NCBI GenBank assembly: GCA_006176705.1
Contig: QRFJ01003085.1
Span: 359,559-423,558 of the forward strand
DNA length: 64,000 bases
Direction of reading: 5' to 3'
Source of the DNA: Cocos nucifera
Lineage: Eukaryota; Streptophyta; Magnoliopsida; Arecales; Arecaceae
Positions within the stretch are counted from its first letter, which is position 1. Every line of letters begins with the position of its first letter. Below, piece by piece: positions 36,418-47,120 of the stretch. The notes under the pieces are model-generated. The model did no database searches, had not been told where the DNA came from, and saw nothing but the letters and a program-made list of their open reading frames with translations. The translations under genes and the position numbers were made by a program.

Positions 36418-38469
36418 TTGCTGACTCTAGATCTATATTTAGATTGATCAAAAATTATTTTTTTTTATGATCTAACTATTTGATTTTCAGATGTTACATG
36501 GGATGTAATCAAATCTGAAATAAAAAATTTCATGTTTAAATATATATGTTTGACATAAACAATGCAAGTTCTGGTTTGGATCTATTATTCCGTATCATGA
36601 TAGTTTTCAAATATATTTTAGATTCGATCTGATTTAATTTTTTATGATTGATCATTTAAGTTTTAGATATTATATTAGATGTAATAAGATCTGAAATATA
36701 ATGTCTAATTTAAAATTTTGATATATGTGATATAGACAGCATATGTCTAAACTAGATTCCTAGTTTAATCTCATTATCTAGATCAAAAATTTTATGAAAT
36801 GTTCATTTAATTTTTGAAGATTATGTGATTAGATTAGTTAAATTTTAGATATTATATATGATATATTTATATTTGAAAGCATGAGATGCATTTAAAAATT
36901 TCATATGTATGACATATGCAATGCATGTCTAGACTAGTTTCACAGATCTATGCCATGAGTAGTCTAGATTAAAAATTTTTATGATGAGATCCTTTAAAAT
37001 TTTATTTTTAGATATTATATGAGATGTAATCAGTTCTAAAACATAAATTTAAATATTAAATTTGATACATGAGATGTATGCAAAACATGTATAGATTGGA
37101 TCTTAAATCATGCAACAGTTATATGCTTTAGATCTAATAGTTTTGTAGTATAGTTCATATTTCTGATTAAGGTATTCTCCTTGGCCATCTGGACATAAGA
37201 GTAAGAAGGATTTAAACATTCTCTCTTTCTATTCGATGGGATGCTCTTATGGCATGTAGGGGTGCTGCGCATTTGTCCTTAATCAAAAATCGAAAATTTA
37301 CTTTTCTGCAAAACCCTAGATCTTGAAATCCTAGAATTTTTTGATACATATTTTATTATTAAACCCTTGAACTTAATTAAGAATTAAATTTATGAAAATA
37401 ATTAGGTCTAAAATTATAAATTTTTAGATCTAAGACACCTTCATAAATCATGGGTTTGGGTGTGGGTAGCTTAATTAGGTCTAGCGGTTGATCAAACCAA
37501 ATCAAGAGTTGGTTAGGTGGGATCAAGAGTGCTTAGATTTGACCAGCCTAATAGAATTAAGTCTAGGCCAAGGTTGACTCACAGTCATATATGGTCGATC
37601 AAGTTAAGACCTAATTTGGCTCCATGGTTTGAACCTGGATTGTAAGCTAACCCGATCAGTTCTGGTCAGATAAGTCGGTGTCTAAGGTAAGTATGACAAA
37701 TACAATCAATGGACTTTAATTGAAAGCTACTCGATCTGAATGCGTTCATGGTGAGTTAATGACATATTCCTCCTACTGATCTCACTTACCTGGCCGATTG
37801 AGTTGATCCAGTTCTGGTTTGAGGTGGCTAATGATTCGAGCTAACCCATGCCACTAAGTTAGCTATAAATGTTATGACTAGTTGAGTCTAAGAGATCAAA
37901 TCAAATCTTCCTAAAAAAATATTAAGTCCTTGATCTTCCACCATTGTAGATGTGTGGGCCCTTTCCGAGGTTGATTGTTCTCGACTGGATACAGTGGTTT
38001 AGTTGCACCAAAAAGATACAACCATGTCTATTAGGCATTGGATGCTATGGATTGGAGGATGGGTTGGGCTCAATATTTTGGATACAGTGAGGGGCCCAAT
38101 CAAGAATTCAATTTGTGCAAATGGTGGGTTTGACTTAACTAAGAAGTGGAGCAATATTTCGGGCATGGTGAGCTTCATGAATTAGAGATCAGGTTTGGGT
38201 GCATCATGTTTAGAAAAATATTGGATAAGAGTTGTCTACTCATCAATTGACCCATCACCAATAACTATTAGGTGAGGTGGTGAGCCAGTTAGTGGGACCG
38301 CACCATCCACTAGAAATCAATGATCGTAGAGATTTTTGCATCTTTGCCAAGAGAGTATAGGGATCCAAGAAAATAGTGAGAGCCTAATTTATTTAAAAAT
38401 AAAGTCCCTAAATAAATTGGTTGAGTTAAATTATAAGTCTAACTAGAAATTTTGACTCTCTACAGAAAA
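36418..38469 (+). other. Long leader of element D
   Basis: Untranslated, AT-rich. The first 700 bp hold four or five degenerate repeats of a roughly 120-150-bp block (TTAGATATTATATGNGATGTAATCA ... GCATGTCTAGACTAG), also present in F and G2. A conserved stem structure follows at 37164-37285. The end (38330-38470) is conserved up to the CTCTACAGAAAAAT gag context. No gene is seen. Confidence 0.65.
37164..37285 (+). ncRNA. Conserved two-stem structure in the copia leader (element D copy)
   Basis: The outer arms TGATTAAGG (37164-37172) and CCTTAATCA (37277-37285) pair perfectly. The inner arms CATAAGAG (37194-37201) and CTCTTATG (37244-37251) pair perfectly. In element G2 the inner pair is CATAAGAA/TTCTTATG, a compensatory A-T to G-C change. 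As a cis element in the genomic RNA it could serve packaging, dimerisation or translation. The role is inference. Confidence 0.55.
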
Positions 38470-39310
38470 ATATCTGCATAAAAATCCCTAGTCCGAATCT
38501 TAGATACCCATAAGTTGACCAGACCAATTTACAAGGATTGGCTAAAGAACTTTAAAATTATTTTGGGTTCGAAAAAGTTGACCTATGCATTAGACCAGGA
38601 CCTCCCTTTTATCAACCCATCCGATTGCTGATCAGAGAACGTCTCATGAGAAGTGGTCTGATGATCATAACAAAGTAAGGTGCCACATGTTGGACTCAAT
38701 GTCAAATGAATTACAGTACCAACATAAAGACATCAGGACTGCTTGCCAAATGTTGGCGTACCTACAAGAGTTGTTCGATGAATAGAGTCATGCAACGTAT
38801 TATCAAGTCTCAAAGAAATTTTTTAAGATGCAAATGCATGATGGAGAGTTGGTCCAAGATTATTGCTTGGCAATGATCAAGGACCTAAAGAGCTTGAGAA
38901 ACTCAAAGTCTTGATGGACAAGAAACTATAGATTGATGTGGTCCTATTGTCCTTGATTGATTTGTATGGGCAGTTTATTATGAACTTCCATATGAATAAG
39001 CTTCAGTGCACCTTGGTCGAGTTAATAAACATGCTGGTTACTATTGAGCAAAATTTGAAGAGTTCAAAGGACTCAATTCTAGCTTTGGAGCAGATTTCTT
39101 CCAAGAGAAATTCTTTTGGAAAGAAGAACAAGTCTGCGAAGAAGCAAAAAATAGAAGGAGAAAAGATGGATGAGCCAAAGAAGAAGACCACGGAGAAGAA
39201 AAGATGTTTTCACTATAATTCCGATGGCCATTGGAAGTGGGACTGCCCTACGTACCTGGCCAGCCTGAAAAATAAATAGGAAGAAGGACCTTTTAAAGGA
39301 ATGCTTATTA
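38470..39310 (+). pseudogene. gag of element D
   Basis: It starts where the family ATG would be, but reads ATA at 38470-38472, so the start codon is lost. It is recognisable as Tork/Angela-like gag (ARILDTHxLTxPxYKDWL-type N-terminus). Open piece 38938-39279 carries YGQFIMNFHMNKLQ, a Lys-rich linker and the knuckle RCFHYNSDGHWKWDC, where the second Cys of CCHC is Tyr. It ends with GMLIIESFEQNVN, the protease-deletion junction at about 39316. Confidence 0.8.
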
Positions 39311-40080
39311 TTGAGTCTTTCGAGCAAAACGTGAATATCATAGGATCAAAATGATCTAGAGATAGTGTTGATGAGAGGTACCTGTGGCACCTTAGACTAG
39401 GTCATATAGCTGAAGATAGGATTAATAAATCAAAAAAATTTGGACTAATGGATCCGTTGACTTCTAAGTCATATCCGATTTATGAATCATGCCTTCAAGA
39501 CAAAATGACCAAGCTTTCTTTTATGGGACATGGGAAAGGGCCATAGACCTACTTGCCCTGGTATATATAGATGTGTGTAGTCCATTCGATGTGCTGGCCA
39601 GAGGTAATTATGTCTACTTTATTATTTTTATCGATAATCTATCTCAGTATGGGTATGTGTACTTGATACGACATAAGTCTAAAGCCATTAAAAAGTTTAA
39701 GAAATTCAGACACGAAGTAGAAAAGCAAACTGGAAAGCCCATTAAGGTTCTTCAATCAAATCGAAGAGGTGAATGCCTTAGTCAAAAATTTTTAGACTAT
39801 CTCAAGGATAATGGTATAGTCTCATAATAGACTTTGCTTGAAATGCCTCAACTTAATGGAGTTTCATAACGGAGAAAATAGATTCTATTATATATGGTCC
39901 GATCCATGATGAGCCTCATGGATCTTCTTGAGTTTCTTTAGGGACATAGTTTAATAGGGTTCCATCTAAAACCATTCCTACCACATTGTATGAGATATGA
40001 TATGATAAGAAGCCAAGTCTAAGTCATCTCAGAATTAGGGTTGTCCGATGGTAGATAAGTTAGAGTTCAGATCCCTTATA
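39311..40080 (+). pseudogene. Integrase of element D
   Basis: The frame reads YLWHLRLGHIAEDRINK, then YESCLQDKMTKL (the first Cys of the CxxC pair is Tyr). Then VYIDVCSPFDVLARGNYVYF gives the first catalytic Asp, and SNRRGECLSQKFLDYL is the second catalytic region. There the family reads SDRGGEY, so Asp is replaced by Asn. The main open piece is 39489-39827; the rest is broken by stops. Confidence 0.8.
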
Positions 40081-40976
40081 GCTCGATTTATTGGATATCC
40101 TAAAGAGTTATTAGGATATTACTTCTATCTTCCGAAAGACCATAATATGATTATGGGTTGACACATCATTTTTCTTGAAAAATAGTTTGTTCAAGATGGT
40201 GACATCGAAAGACAGATTAGGCTCGAGGAGAAAGTCTTCAAAGAGTATAGAGCCAAGGAACCTCAGGAACCTAGTTAGTTTGAGCCAATCCATAATTTAC
40301 TACCTCCTCCACCTCGTAGGTCAAATAAGATTTTTCATCCTCCTGAAGGTACTTAGATACTATTTTAGAGGATATAGAGGAAATGTTCCTCATGAAAAAT
40401 GGGTTCATAGTGATAATCTCAAAACCTATAACGAGACGATATCAAATATTGACTTTGAGAATTGGTAAGAGGTAATAAAGTCAAAGATTGACTTGATGGA
40501 CTCGAACTAAATCTAGATCTTGGTAGATCCACCTAAAGGTATAGTACCTATTGGGTATAAATGGATCTTCAAGAAAAAGATATGTGCAGATGAAAATGTA
40601 GAGACATTCAAGGCTAGGATAGTGGCAAAAGGGTATCAGGTTACCTTCTCGTTAGTGGCCACCATCTGCACATTGCTTGCCATTGTAGTATATTTCAATT
40701 ATGAAATATGGTAGATGAATGTGATAATGAAGTTCATAATTGGATATCTTGAGGAAGATATTTATATGGAACAGTCATTTATTTTCACATCTAGTGATGG
40801 TGATCACAAAGGTCTGCAAGCTATAAAGATCCATCTATGAACTCAAGCAAGCATCTCGGAGTTGAAATGCTTGATGTAATCAAATTATTTGGTTTCATCA
40901 AGAATGAGGAGAAATCAAGTATGTTCAAGAAGGTTAGTGGGAGCACTATTGTCTTCCTCATATTGTACATGGATGA
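40081..40976 (+). pseudogene. Reverse transcriptase of element D, cut in the catalytic motif
   Basis: Pieces in several frames read GYPKELLGYYFYLPKDHN (linker), then VDPPKGIVPIGYKWIFKKKI (40520-40714) and further RT blocks. At 40966-40976 the sequence reads Tyr-Met-Asp-Asp up to the second base of the second Asp codon. The LTR of element E begins at the next base. RNase H and the 3' LTR lie beyond E. Confidence 0.8.
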
Positions 40977-42400
40977 TGTTGATGGAAAATCTGGTTGATG
41001 TCAAATTTGAGACTGGAGTCGGAGAAGACGAGGCCGCTGTCGGTGACCTATAAAATAAGTCTCATCTAGAGTTTGGGGTGGTGGCTCTGATAAGACCCTT
41101 CAATGATTAAGTCAACTCTTTCAGCCAACAAAAATTGAGTGCTCAGAAAAGAAAGTGGCAGAGTATCGAGAGGGAGAAGAGTGCTCCAGAAAAACGTATC
41201 TGAAGGATTTTTTTTATAGATAGAACTTGTAATAAATTGATGGTGACAGTCGTAACTACCGAGTAATGGGCCAATCGGAGCCACGTGAAGTTTGTTATGG
41301 AGGGTGGTGTCTATTGTCGTGATGTGCCAGTCCGTTGAGATTTAATAGTTGAAGTTCGGAGGAGGTAGGCGCAAGTGGCGAAGGGCTTCAAGTTTCATCA
41401 ATTTCAGAGGAGTTCGGACTCCTTTAGGGTCACCTGTGTGTAAGTGGGTTCATGCTATGCAAATTGCTAGATCTGCATAGGCATGGAGGCTCTTCTAGGC
41501 AACTACATGGAGTTTGATCGAAAGGGGTTCGAAAGTCCACTAGAGAAATCCTAAAGAAAGTCCGTTAGAGGAATTTGAAAGGAGGTCTACTGGAAGGATT
41601 CGGAAGGAGTTTGACTAATGGAGAAATCCGATTGAGGATGAAGTCTGGAAGGAGTCTAACTGATGGAGGAGTCTGATTGAAGGAGAAGTTCGATTGAAGG
41701 AGAAGTTTGGAAGGAGAATTTTGATGGGGTTCGATCGTTGGAGAAGTCTGATTAGAATTCGACTGTTGAAAAAGTCTGGATGGGGTTCGACCATTGGAGA
41801 AGTATGATAGAAATTTGACTATTAGAGAAGTTCGATTGAGGGAGAAGTCTGGTAGGAGTCCGACTGTTGGAGAAGTTCGAAAGGAGTTCGACAACTGGAG
41901 AAGTCCAGAAGAAGTCTGATTGATGGAGGAGTCTGGCTGAAGGAGAAGTTCAGAAGACTCGTGATCAGGGAAGGTCCGTTGGAGAAATGTCAAAAAGAGC
42001 CTACCTGGGATGGAGAAGTTTGGCTGAAGGAGAGGCTCGAAAGACTCATGATCGGGGAAGGTCGACTGATGGAATGTCGAAAGGAGCTTGCTTGGAATGG
42101 AGAAGTTCAGTTGAAGGAGAAGTTCAAAAGACTTGCGATCGAAGAAGGTCAATTGGAGGAATGTCGAAAGGAACCTGCTTGGAATGAAGAAGTATGGCTG
42201 AAGGAGAAGTTTGAAAGACCTGTGATCAGGGAAGGTTAGCTGGAGGAACATCCAAAGGAGCTTGCTTGGGATGGAGAAGTCCGACTAAAGAAATTCGGCT
42301 AATGGAGAAGTTGCGATTGAAGCTCTTCTATGATTACTAGCTACATTTGGTTGAACATCAGGCCAAACTTTGGTAAGAGTGGCGTTTACCTCCAATAATT
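40977..42400 (-). repeat. 3' LTR of element E
   Basis: The plus-strand start TGTTGATGGAAAATCTGG aligns with the LTR edge of A at 27608. The inner edge is uncertain: plausible limits are 42357 (TTGAACA) to 42415 (pyrimidine run CCCTCTACTCCC, the polypurine tract on the minus strand). The middle is made of short degenerate repeats and then 87-bp repeats. Confidence 0.65.
41560..42300. repeat. Minisatellite-like repeats with an 87-bp register in the LTR of element E
   Basis: Four units of exactly 87 bp begin at 41947, 42034, 42121 and 42208 (AGTTCAGAAGACTCGTGATC and variants). Before them (41560-41946) the sequence is a shorter degenerate repeat built on GGAGAAGTTCGATTGAAGG. 87 is a multiple of three, so stop-free frames persist on both strands and create false ORFs, including a 228-codon minus-strand one at 41565-42251. 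Confidence 0.88.
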
Positions 42401-43000
42401 GTCCCTCTACTCCCAAGTTCGAAATTCAAAGGAAGGGAGTAAAAAGGCAACTGTCGAAGTTCCTTCCTAGGTTTCATGCTTGTTGATCAAGGCATTTTGT
42501 CATTTTTCACAGCAATGCCAAAGTTTCTTTAACGTGACTCGACTTGAAGAGATGGATTTTCAAAATTTCCTTCGAAGCGTAGATCGAGACACGATGCCGT
42601 AAAGGCACTACCCATCACCATTCTTCTATCATGATGGTTAGGACACGCATCGCATGAAGAATGGCTGAGGGAGATCTGCAATCATGATAGTTTTGGGCCT
42701 ATCCTTGCTATTTAAGTCCTCCTTCCTTTTTTGGTTCTCACCTTCCTTCCATCCGAGAGTTTTGGTTTCTTTCTCCTCTAGTTCTCGCCTTCCTTTCTGG
42801 TTATAGGCATTCTCCCACATGGTCTTCATTGTGCTTATCGTCTCTTTGCCCTTCTTGATCGACCAAGGTCAGTTTCGCCATCCTTCTTTTTGATTACTCC
42901 TGCATCTTTTGCTTCTCGTTCTTTCAGTTTCCTTTAAGAAATTTTTGCATCTTATTTTTCTTGATTTTTGAGGATTTTTCTTGAGTTAAGTTTGATCCAG
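42401..43000 (+). promoter_or_regulatory. Candidate promoter/5' UTR of the antisense gene
   Basis: No coding sequence. CTATTTAAG at 42708-42716 resembles a plant TATA box on the plus strand. It is followed by a pyrimidine-rich, leader-like stretch (42720-42950) and then the ATG at 43001. The arrangement fits a plus-strand promoter outside the LTR driving the antisense ORF, but it rests on position and composition only. Confidence 0.4.
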
Positions 43001-43760
43001 ATGTCCACCAGGACTTCTCAATCCACTGGTTCTTGGAGTTCATCTGGTCTAACCTTCCTAGACCCCATCTCCATAGCAGAGGTTGATCTTGGAAGTATGT
43101 CTCATCAATCCTTCGCATCAGATACCATTTCTTATGCCCTGACCCCAAACGACCTTTCCTTAATTAGGATTCAGTACGAGATCCCTCTGGAGTATGACCT
43201 TAAACTTCCCAAATTGGGTGACCATGCAAGTTCCCCTCCAGCTGGCTAATTTTGTTTATATTTAAAAGCTCTACGCGTCGGACTTCGACTTCCACTCTCC
43301 CCTTTCATGATTGCTCTTTTTCACTTTCTAAATATTTTTCTTGCCTTCATAGCACCAAATTTCTTTAGGTTCATGATAGGATTCCTTTCTCTTTGCCATC
43401 TAGCCGAGGTCCATCCGACCGTCTCACTCTTTAGGAATTTCTACACCTTCAACCATCATCCTTCCATAAAGAACTGGTGGTACTTCTCTCCTCAGTTCAG
43501 CAAGAAGGAGTTCCTGAAAGGTGCCCCTTCTTCCATTCACAATTGAAAGAAAATGTATTTTTTCATGCATTGTCTGACCTTGCTATTAGATCTTCCTCCT
43601 TGGGGTTACATTAGGGAGTCGGTTCGTCGATCTCCTAGCTTAGACAAAGCCGACCTTGATTCCTCCAATAAACTTAAAACATACCAAGCTCCTCTTCTTC
43701 TTGACCTTCTAAAAGAATAGACCTTGTTCAACTTGGATTTGAGTCTCCTCGATCATACTG

Positions 43761-43842
43761 GTACATTTTTTTACTTTTCAAATTCTTCGTGCAATTTCAC
43801 ATATATGTACTATCATGGATTGTGATTTCTTTTTGGTTATAG
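43761..43842 (+). other. Intron 1 of the antisense gene
   Basis: 82 bp, GT...AG (CTG|GTACATTTTT ... GGTTATAG|AAATGG), T-rich. Removal joins the frame of exon 1 to the different frame of exon 2 after the first base of a codon (phase 1). Without removal the two open stretches are out of frame. Confidence 0.65.
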
Positions 43843-44339
43843 AAATGGATACTGAAGTTGTTGAAATGCTCACCAAGAAGCTTTACGCCCAGAAGAGGAA
43901 AGAAAAAGTTCCAGGTGGTAGCTCGAAGAGGATGAAGGTTGGCGCTCCAAGCTCCGCAGCCCCTACCACCACTATCGCTACTTTCGAGTTTGCCACCAGT
44001 GTCGAGCTTGCCCTAACTACTGAGGTCGGCATTGTTGGTGCGAGTTTCATACCTCCTGCACCCTCGAGCCCTTCCAGTGGAGATCAAGCTCCAGAGCTTC
44101 CTGCTGAGGGAGAGATGGGAGAAGGAAAGAAGAAAAAGAAAGTTGTCGCAAAGATGCTCTGCAAGGCTCATCCTAGCAAGCTAAGCGATGACCATGGTGA
44201 ATTAGGAGAAGACCCTTTCGATGATCCCGAGATCGTTCGGAATTTAACCGACAAATTTGCCATGCCGAAGGTGGTGGACCGCATGGTAGACCTTGACCCC
44301 CGATAACTTATTTGGGGTTCTCTTAGGACCATCCTTAAG

Positions 44340-44425
44340 GTGACCACTCCGCTGCTCAACTTTTTGTCTCCTCTTCTACTCTTTTCTTCTCTTCTTCTTT
44401 TCTTAACATCAATTGTCTATTGTAG
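44340..44425 (+). other. Intron 2 of the antisense gene
   Basis: 86 bp, GT...AG (CTTAAG|GTGACC ... CTATTGTAG|TCGGAT), with a long pyrimidine tract (CTCCTCTTCTACTC and more). Phase 0. Removal connects the exon 2 frame to the coiled-coil frame of exon 3, which is open apart from one TAG. Confidence 0.65.
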
Positions 44426-45061
44426 TCGGATCACCAAATGCTTGCCCTTATCAAGAGGATATGCCGTCAGGAGGCAAAAGCATGGAAGGTCTAGGAGGAT
44501 CTTCAAACCAAGGTCGATCGTCCTCAAGAAAAGGTCGTCGAGGCTGAACGCCTTGTAGAGGAGAAGGCGGTGGAAATCGGGAGTCTCCAGAGCATACTTC
44601 AAAAAGGAGAGTTCGTCTCAGCCGAACTTAAGACTGCACTTGCCCTGGAGGAGGAGAGGAAGAAAGAAGCCAAGATTAAAGTCGCCGAACTAAAAGCCCG
44701 AATGGCAAAGTCAATCTCGGAGGCGATGACCCAAACCATGGAAGAGTTCGAGGCCTCTTCCAAAATGAGGAACCTGAACGTCGAATTCGGCCAGCAAGCA
44801 TTCATCAAGGGCTTCGAGCTCTACAAAGGTAGGGTGACCCGAAGGTTCCCCAAGCTCGACCTCAAATTTCTAGAGGAGGAGGAGAATGATGCAGAAGTGG
44901 GACCGTCCGATGTCGCAGTCGATCCTTCCTCCATCGAGCATGCTTCTGATTCGTTCAAACCTATCATGGAGGTGCCTGAGCTAGTTCAGGAACCCGAGAC
45001 AATCGAGAGTGCTCTAGCTTTATCTACCGTCGTCCCTCCCAAGGTTGAAATTCTCGAATAG

Positions 45062-45164
45062 TTGTATATATTTTTTTCTTTTTTTTTCTTTGTACTCAAA
45101 ATTTTTGATTAAATGAAAGTGAATTTTTTTTTGTCTATACCTTTAAGCATTTTTCATACTTTGA
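45062..45164 (+). other. AT-rich gap between the two antisense ORFs
   Basis: T-rich sequence (TTTTTTTCTTTTTTTTTC) with GATTAAATGAAAGTG, resembling a 3' UTR or another intron. No coding signal; its role is undecided. Confidence 0.4.
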
Positions 45165-45393
45165 ATGCAATCTCCTGTCAACGTTGATCCACTACCTCAA
45201 GGGGTTCTCCTGAAACCTTTAATAAAAAGCTTGAGAAAGGAAGTCCATCATCTAAAGAAGAAGTTGAAGAAGATGGAGGATGACCTTCAAGCTTCACGAA
45301 AGAATGCTTCGGAGGTGACCAAAGAGGTCACTCGCCTACAAAACTTGCATATGAAGTACTCCGTGAGTTTTAGCATTCAGAAGGGGAGCTTCG

Positions 45394-46011
45394 TGTGAGC
45401 TCAGAAGTAGCACTCTCAAGTCTTGAAAATATAAGAAGACAGGTCATGAAAAGATGGGAGCGAGTCGGAAGAAGAATCAGCCTCAATAGTAAAGTTTAGA
45501 AACTAGACCGGCTCATCCTGAGACTGAGCCAACTCAGTTGAGAACTAGGTCGGCTCAATCCAAGATTGGGTTGGCTAGGTCTTAGAGAAAAATTCATACA
45601 GAAAGCACCATTTTTGGACCATTGGCATGGTACACAACTGGGTTGACTCAGTCTGGGACTGAGCTGACCCAATCTTAGATTAGTCGGCTCAGTCTAAAAC
45701 TAGGTTGGCTCAATTTTTGTGGATTATTATTTTATGTACGTGGGTTGTTTGGATTTGGAGAGTTTTTCTATGAGCTTGGGCTTGACCCTTTGTAAAGTAT
45801 ATATATTGAAAATAGGTCAAAGTTGTAAAAAGTGCTGAAATGTACTAAATAAAAGCTTTTTTCTTTCAAAAATCTTTTCTTTCCTTCTTCTCTATTTCTT
45901 AAATTATTTGATCGTGCTTCTACATTAAATCTCTGAGAAGTACTTTCTTGTTGCTTGGTTAATCACCGACGATCATGCCAATCCGTGTGGAAAGAGCGTG
46001 CATTCTCAATA
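45394..46011 (+). repeat. 5' LTR of element H
   Basis: 618 bp, begins TGTGAGCTCAGAAG. It contains several direct and inverted copies of a short motif of type CTGAGCCAACTCAG / CGGCTCAGTC (45510-45720), a possible enhancer-like array. A TATATAT run at 45798 and polyadenylation-type AATAAA at 45849 are present. Confidence 0.88.
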
Positions 46012-46013
46012 TT

Positions 46014-46033
46014 TGGTATCAGAGCGGTATTGC
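46014..46033 (+). other. Primer binding site of element H
   Basis: TGGTATCAGAGCGGTATTGC, an intact Met-tRNA-type site 2 bp after the LTR. Confidence 0.88.
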
Positions 46034-46297
46034 ATGGAAGGAAGACACCTAGGATTTACTTCATGTAGTATCTGTTGCACCAGATTTTATCTTAAAACTT
46101 TTAGTTTGCTTCGTGGTTGTCTCTAGATCGAGGTAGAGATTGTTTACATGAAGAAACGGTGATACAGAAGTTTGGAAAGAGGATCTAGGGCTAGTTAGAT
46201 CTTCTTTGAAGGATAGTTTTGTTGGTGTGTGAGATCAAGAAGGATGTTAAAGATTTGTTCTTGACTTATTTGAAGTCATGAGATCAGTGGATTTAAG

Positions 46298-47120
46298 ATG
46301 AATTTTGAGAAGTTCGATGGTAAGAAAAACTTTACTCTATGGTAGGAAAGAGTAAAGGACTTGTTGGTTCAGTAAAGGACCTTCAAGGTTTTGACAAAAA
46401 AAGGGCCGAAAAAGATCAGAACTGAGGATTGAGAAGAGTTGAAGGAAATTGCTTTTAGTACAATCCAGATGTACTTGGTCGATTAGGTTTTGCCTGAGGT
46501 TTGCATAGAAACTATGGCAAAGAGGCTTTGGGAAAGATTGGAGAACACATACATGGGGAAGAACATGACGAATAAGCTGTGGTTGAAGAAACAGCTATAT
46601 AGTTTGAGGATGCCCGAAGGTGGAGATCTTGTTGCACATATCCAAAGGTTCAATTAGGTGTGTTCTGAGGTGATGAGTTTGGATGTGAAGATCAACGAGG
46701 AGGATCGGGCATTGCTGCTATTATGTTCTCTCCCATGTTCGTATTATGGTCTCATAATAATTTTAGTTTATGGAAAGAAGACCCTAAACTATGAAGAGGT
46801 TGTTGGTGTGCTCAGATCAAATGAGCAAAGGAAAAATATCTATAAGGGAGACCCTAAGTCTGAGATCTTGGCTGTGAATAAAAGATAGAAAAGATCAAAG
46901 GAGAAGACAAGAGGAAAATCCAAAGGCAAATCAAAATCTCACGATCAGAGGAAGATGACATTGAAATGTTATAAATGTCATCAGCTTGAACACCTGAGGA
47001 GAGATTGTCCCCTTTTGAGATTAGAAAAAGAAAAGGCCAGCAACAAAGCTGATACAGTTTCTGTGAGCAGTAGAGAAGATCTGCTAGTTGTATCAAATAG
47101 ATCCACAGAGTATGATACTA
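46298..47120 (+). pseudogene. gag of element H
   Basis: It starts at ATG 46298 (MNFEKFDGKKNFTLW). It has the Tnt1-type pattern TEDxEELKEIAFSTIQMYL and AKRLWERLENTYMGKNMTNK. The longest open piece is 46658-46888. The zinc knuckle CYKCHQLEHLRRDC (Cx2Cx4Hx4C, near 46967) is complete. In-frame stops stand at TGG or CAG positions. Confidence 0.83.

Larger units (their letters stand above)
33749..40976 (+). mobile_element. Element D: Ty1/copia element, left part
   Basis: Same subfamily as F (LTRs of about 2.65 kb, TAGAAGCCAGATTG-type start) but on the plus strand and inserted in the RT of element C. It has an LTR, a Met-tRNA-type primer site, a 2-kb leader, gag, integrase and RT, and is cut at 40976 by element E. 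The protease domain is missing with the same in-frame junction as F. The 3' part and 3' LTR are outside the window. Confidence 0.85.
43001..45061 (+). pseudogene. Antisense extra gene of element E (Transposase_28-like), two introns
   Basis: It lies on the strand opposite to gag-pol. Exon 1 (43001-43760) starts MSTRTSQSTGSWSSSGLTF. It contains a block with LSLIRIQYEIP, then GFLSLCHLAEVHPTVSLFRN and KNWWYFSPQ, resembling the 'putative gypsy-type transposon' family (Transposase_28). Exon 2 (43843-44339) is low-complexity with basic KKKKK and Ala/Pro/Ser-rich parts. Exon 3 (44426-45061) is an Ala/Glu/Lys-rich coiled coil, then FIKGFELYKGRVTRRFPKLD and an acidic tail. Five in-frame stops (43247, 43544, 43718, 44304, 44492) are single-base changes; there is no frameshift once the introns are removed. 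Function is unknown for the family. Confidence 0.62.

Noticed and set aside
41565..42251. 228-codon minus-strand open frame, plus plus-strand frames in the same place
   Set aside because: It lies in the 87-bp and shorter tandem repeats of the E LTR; unit length divisible by three keeps frames open on both strands. No domain, and overlapping frames are equally long.
43815..44306. Stand-alone basic protein starting at 43815
   Set aside because: The first 30 bases lie inside the proposed intron 1; the frame is better explained as exon 2 of the antisense gene.
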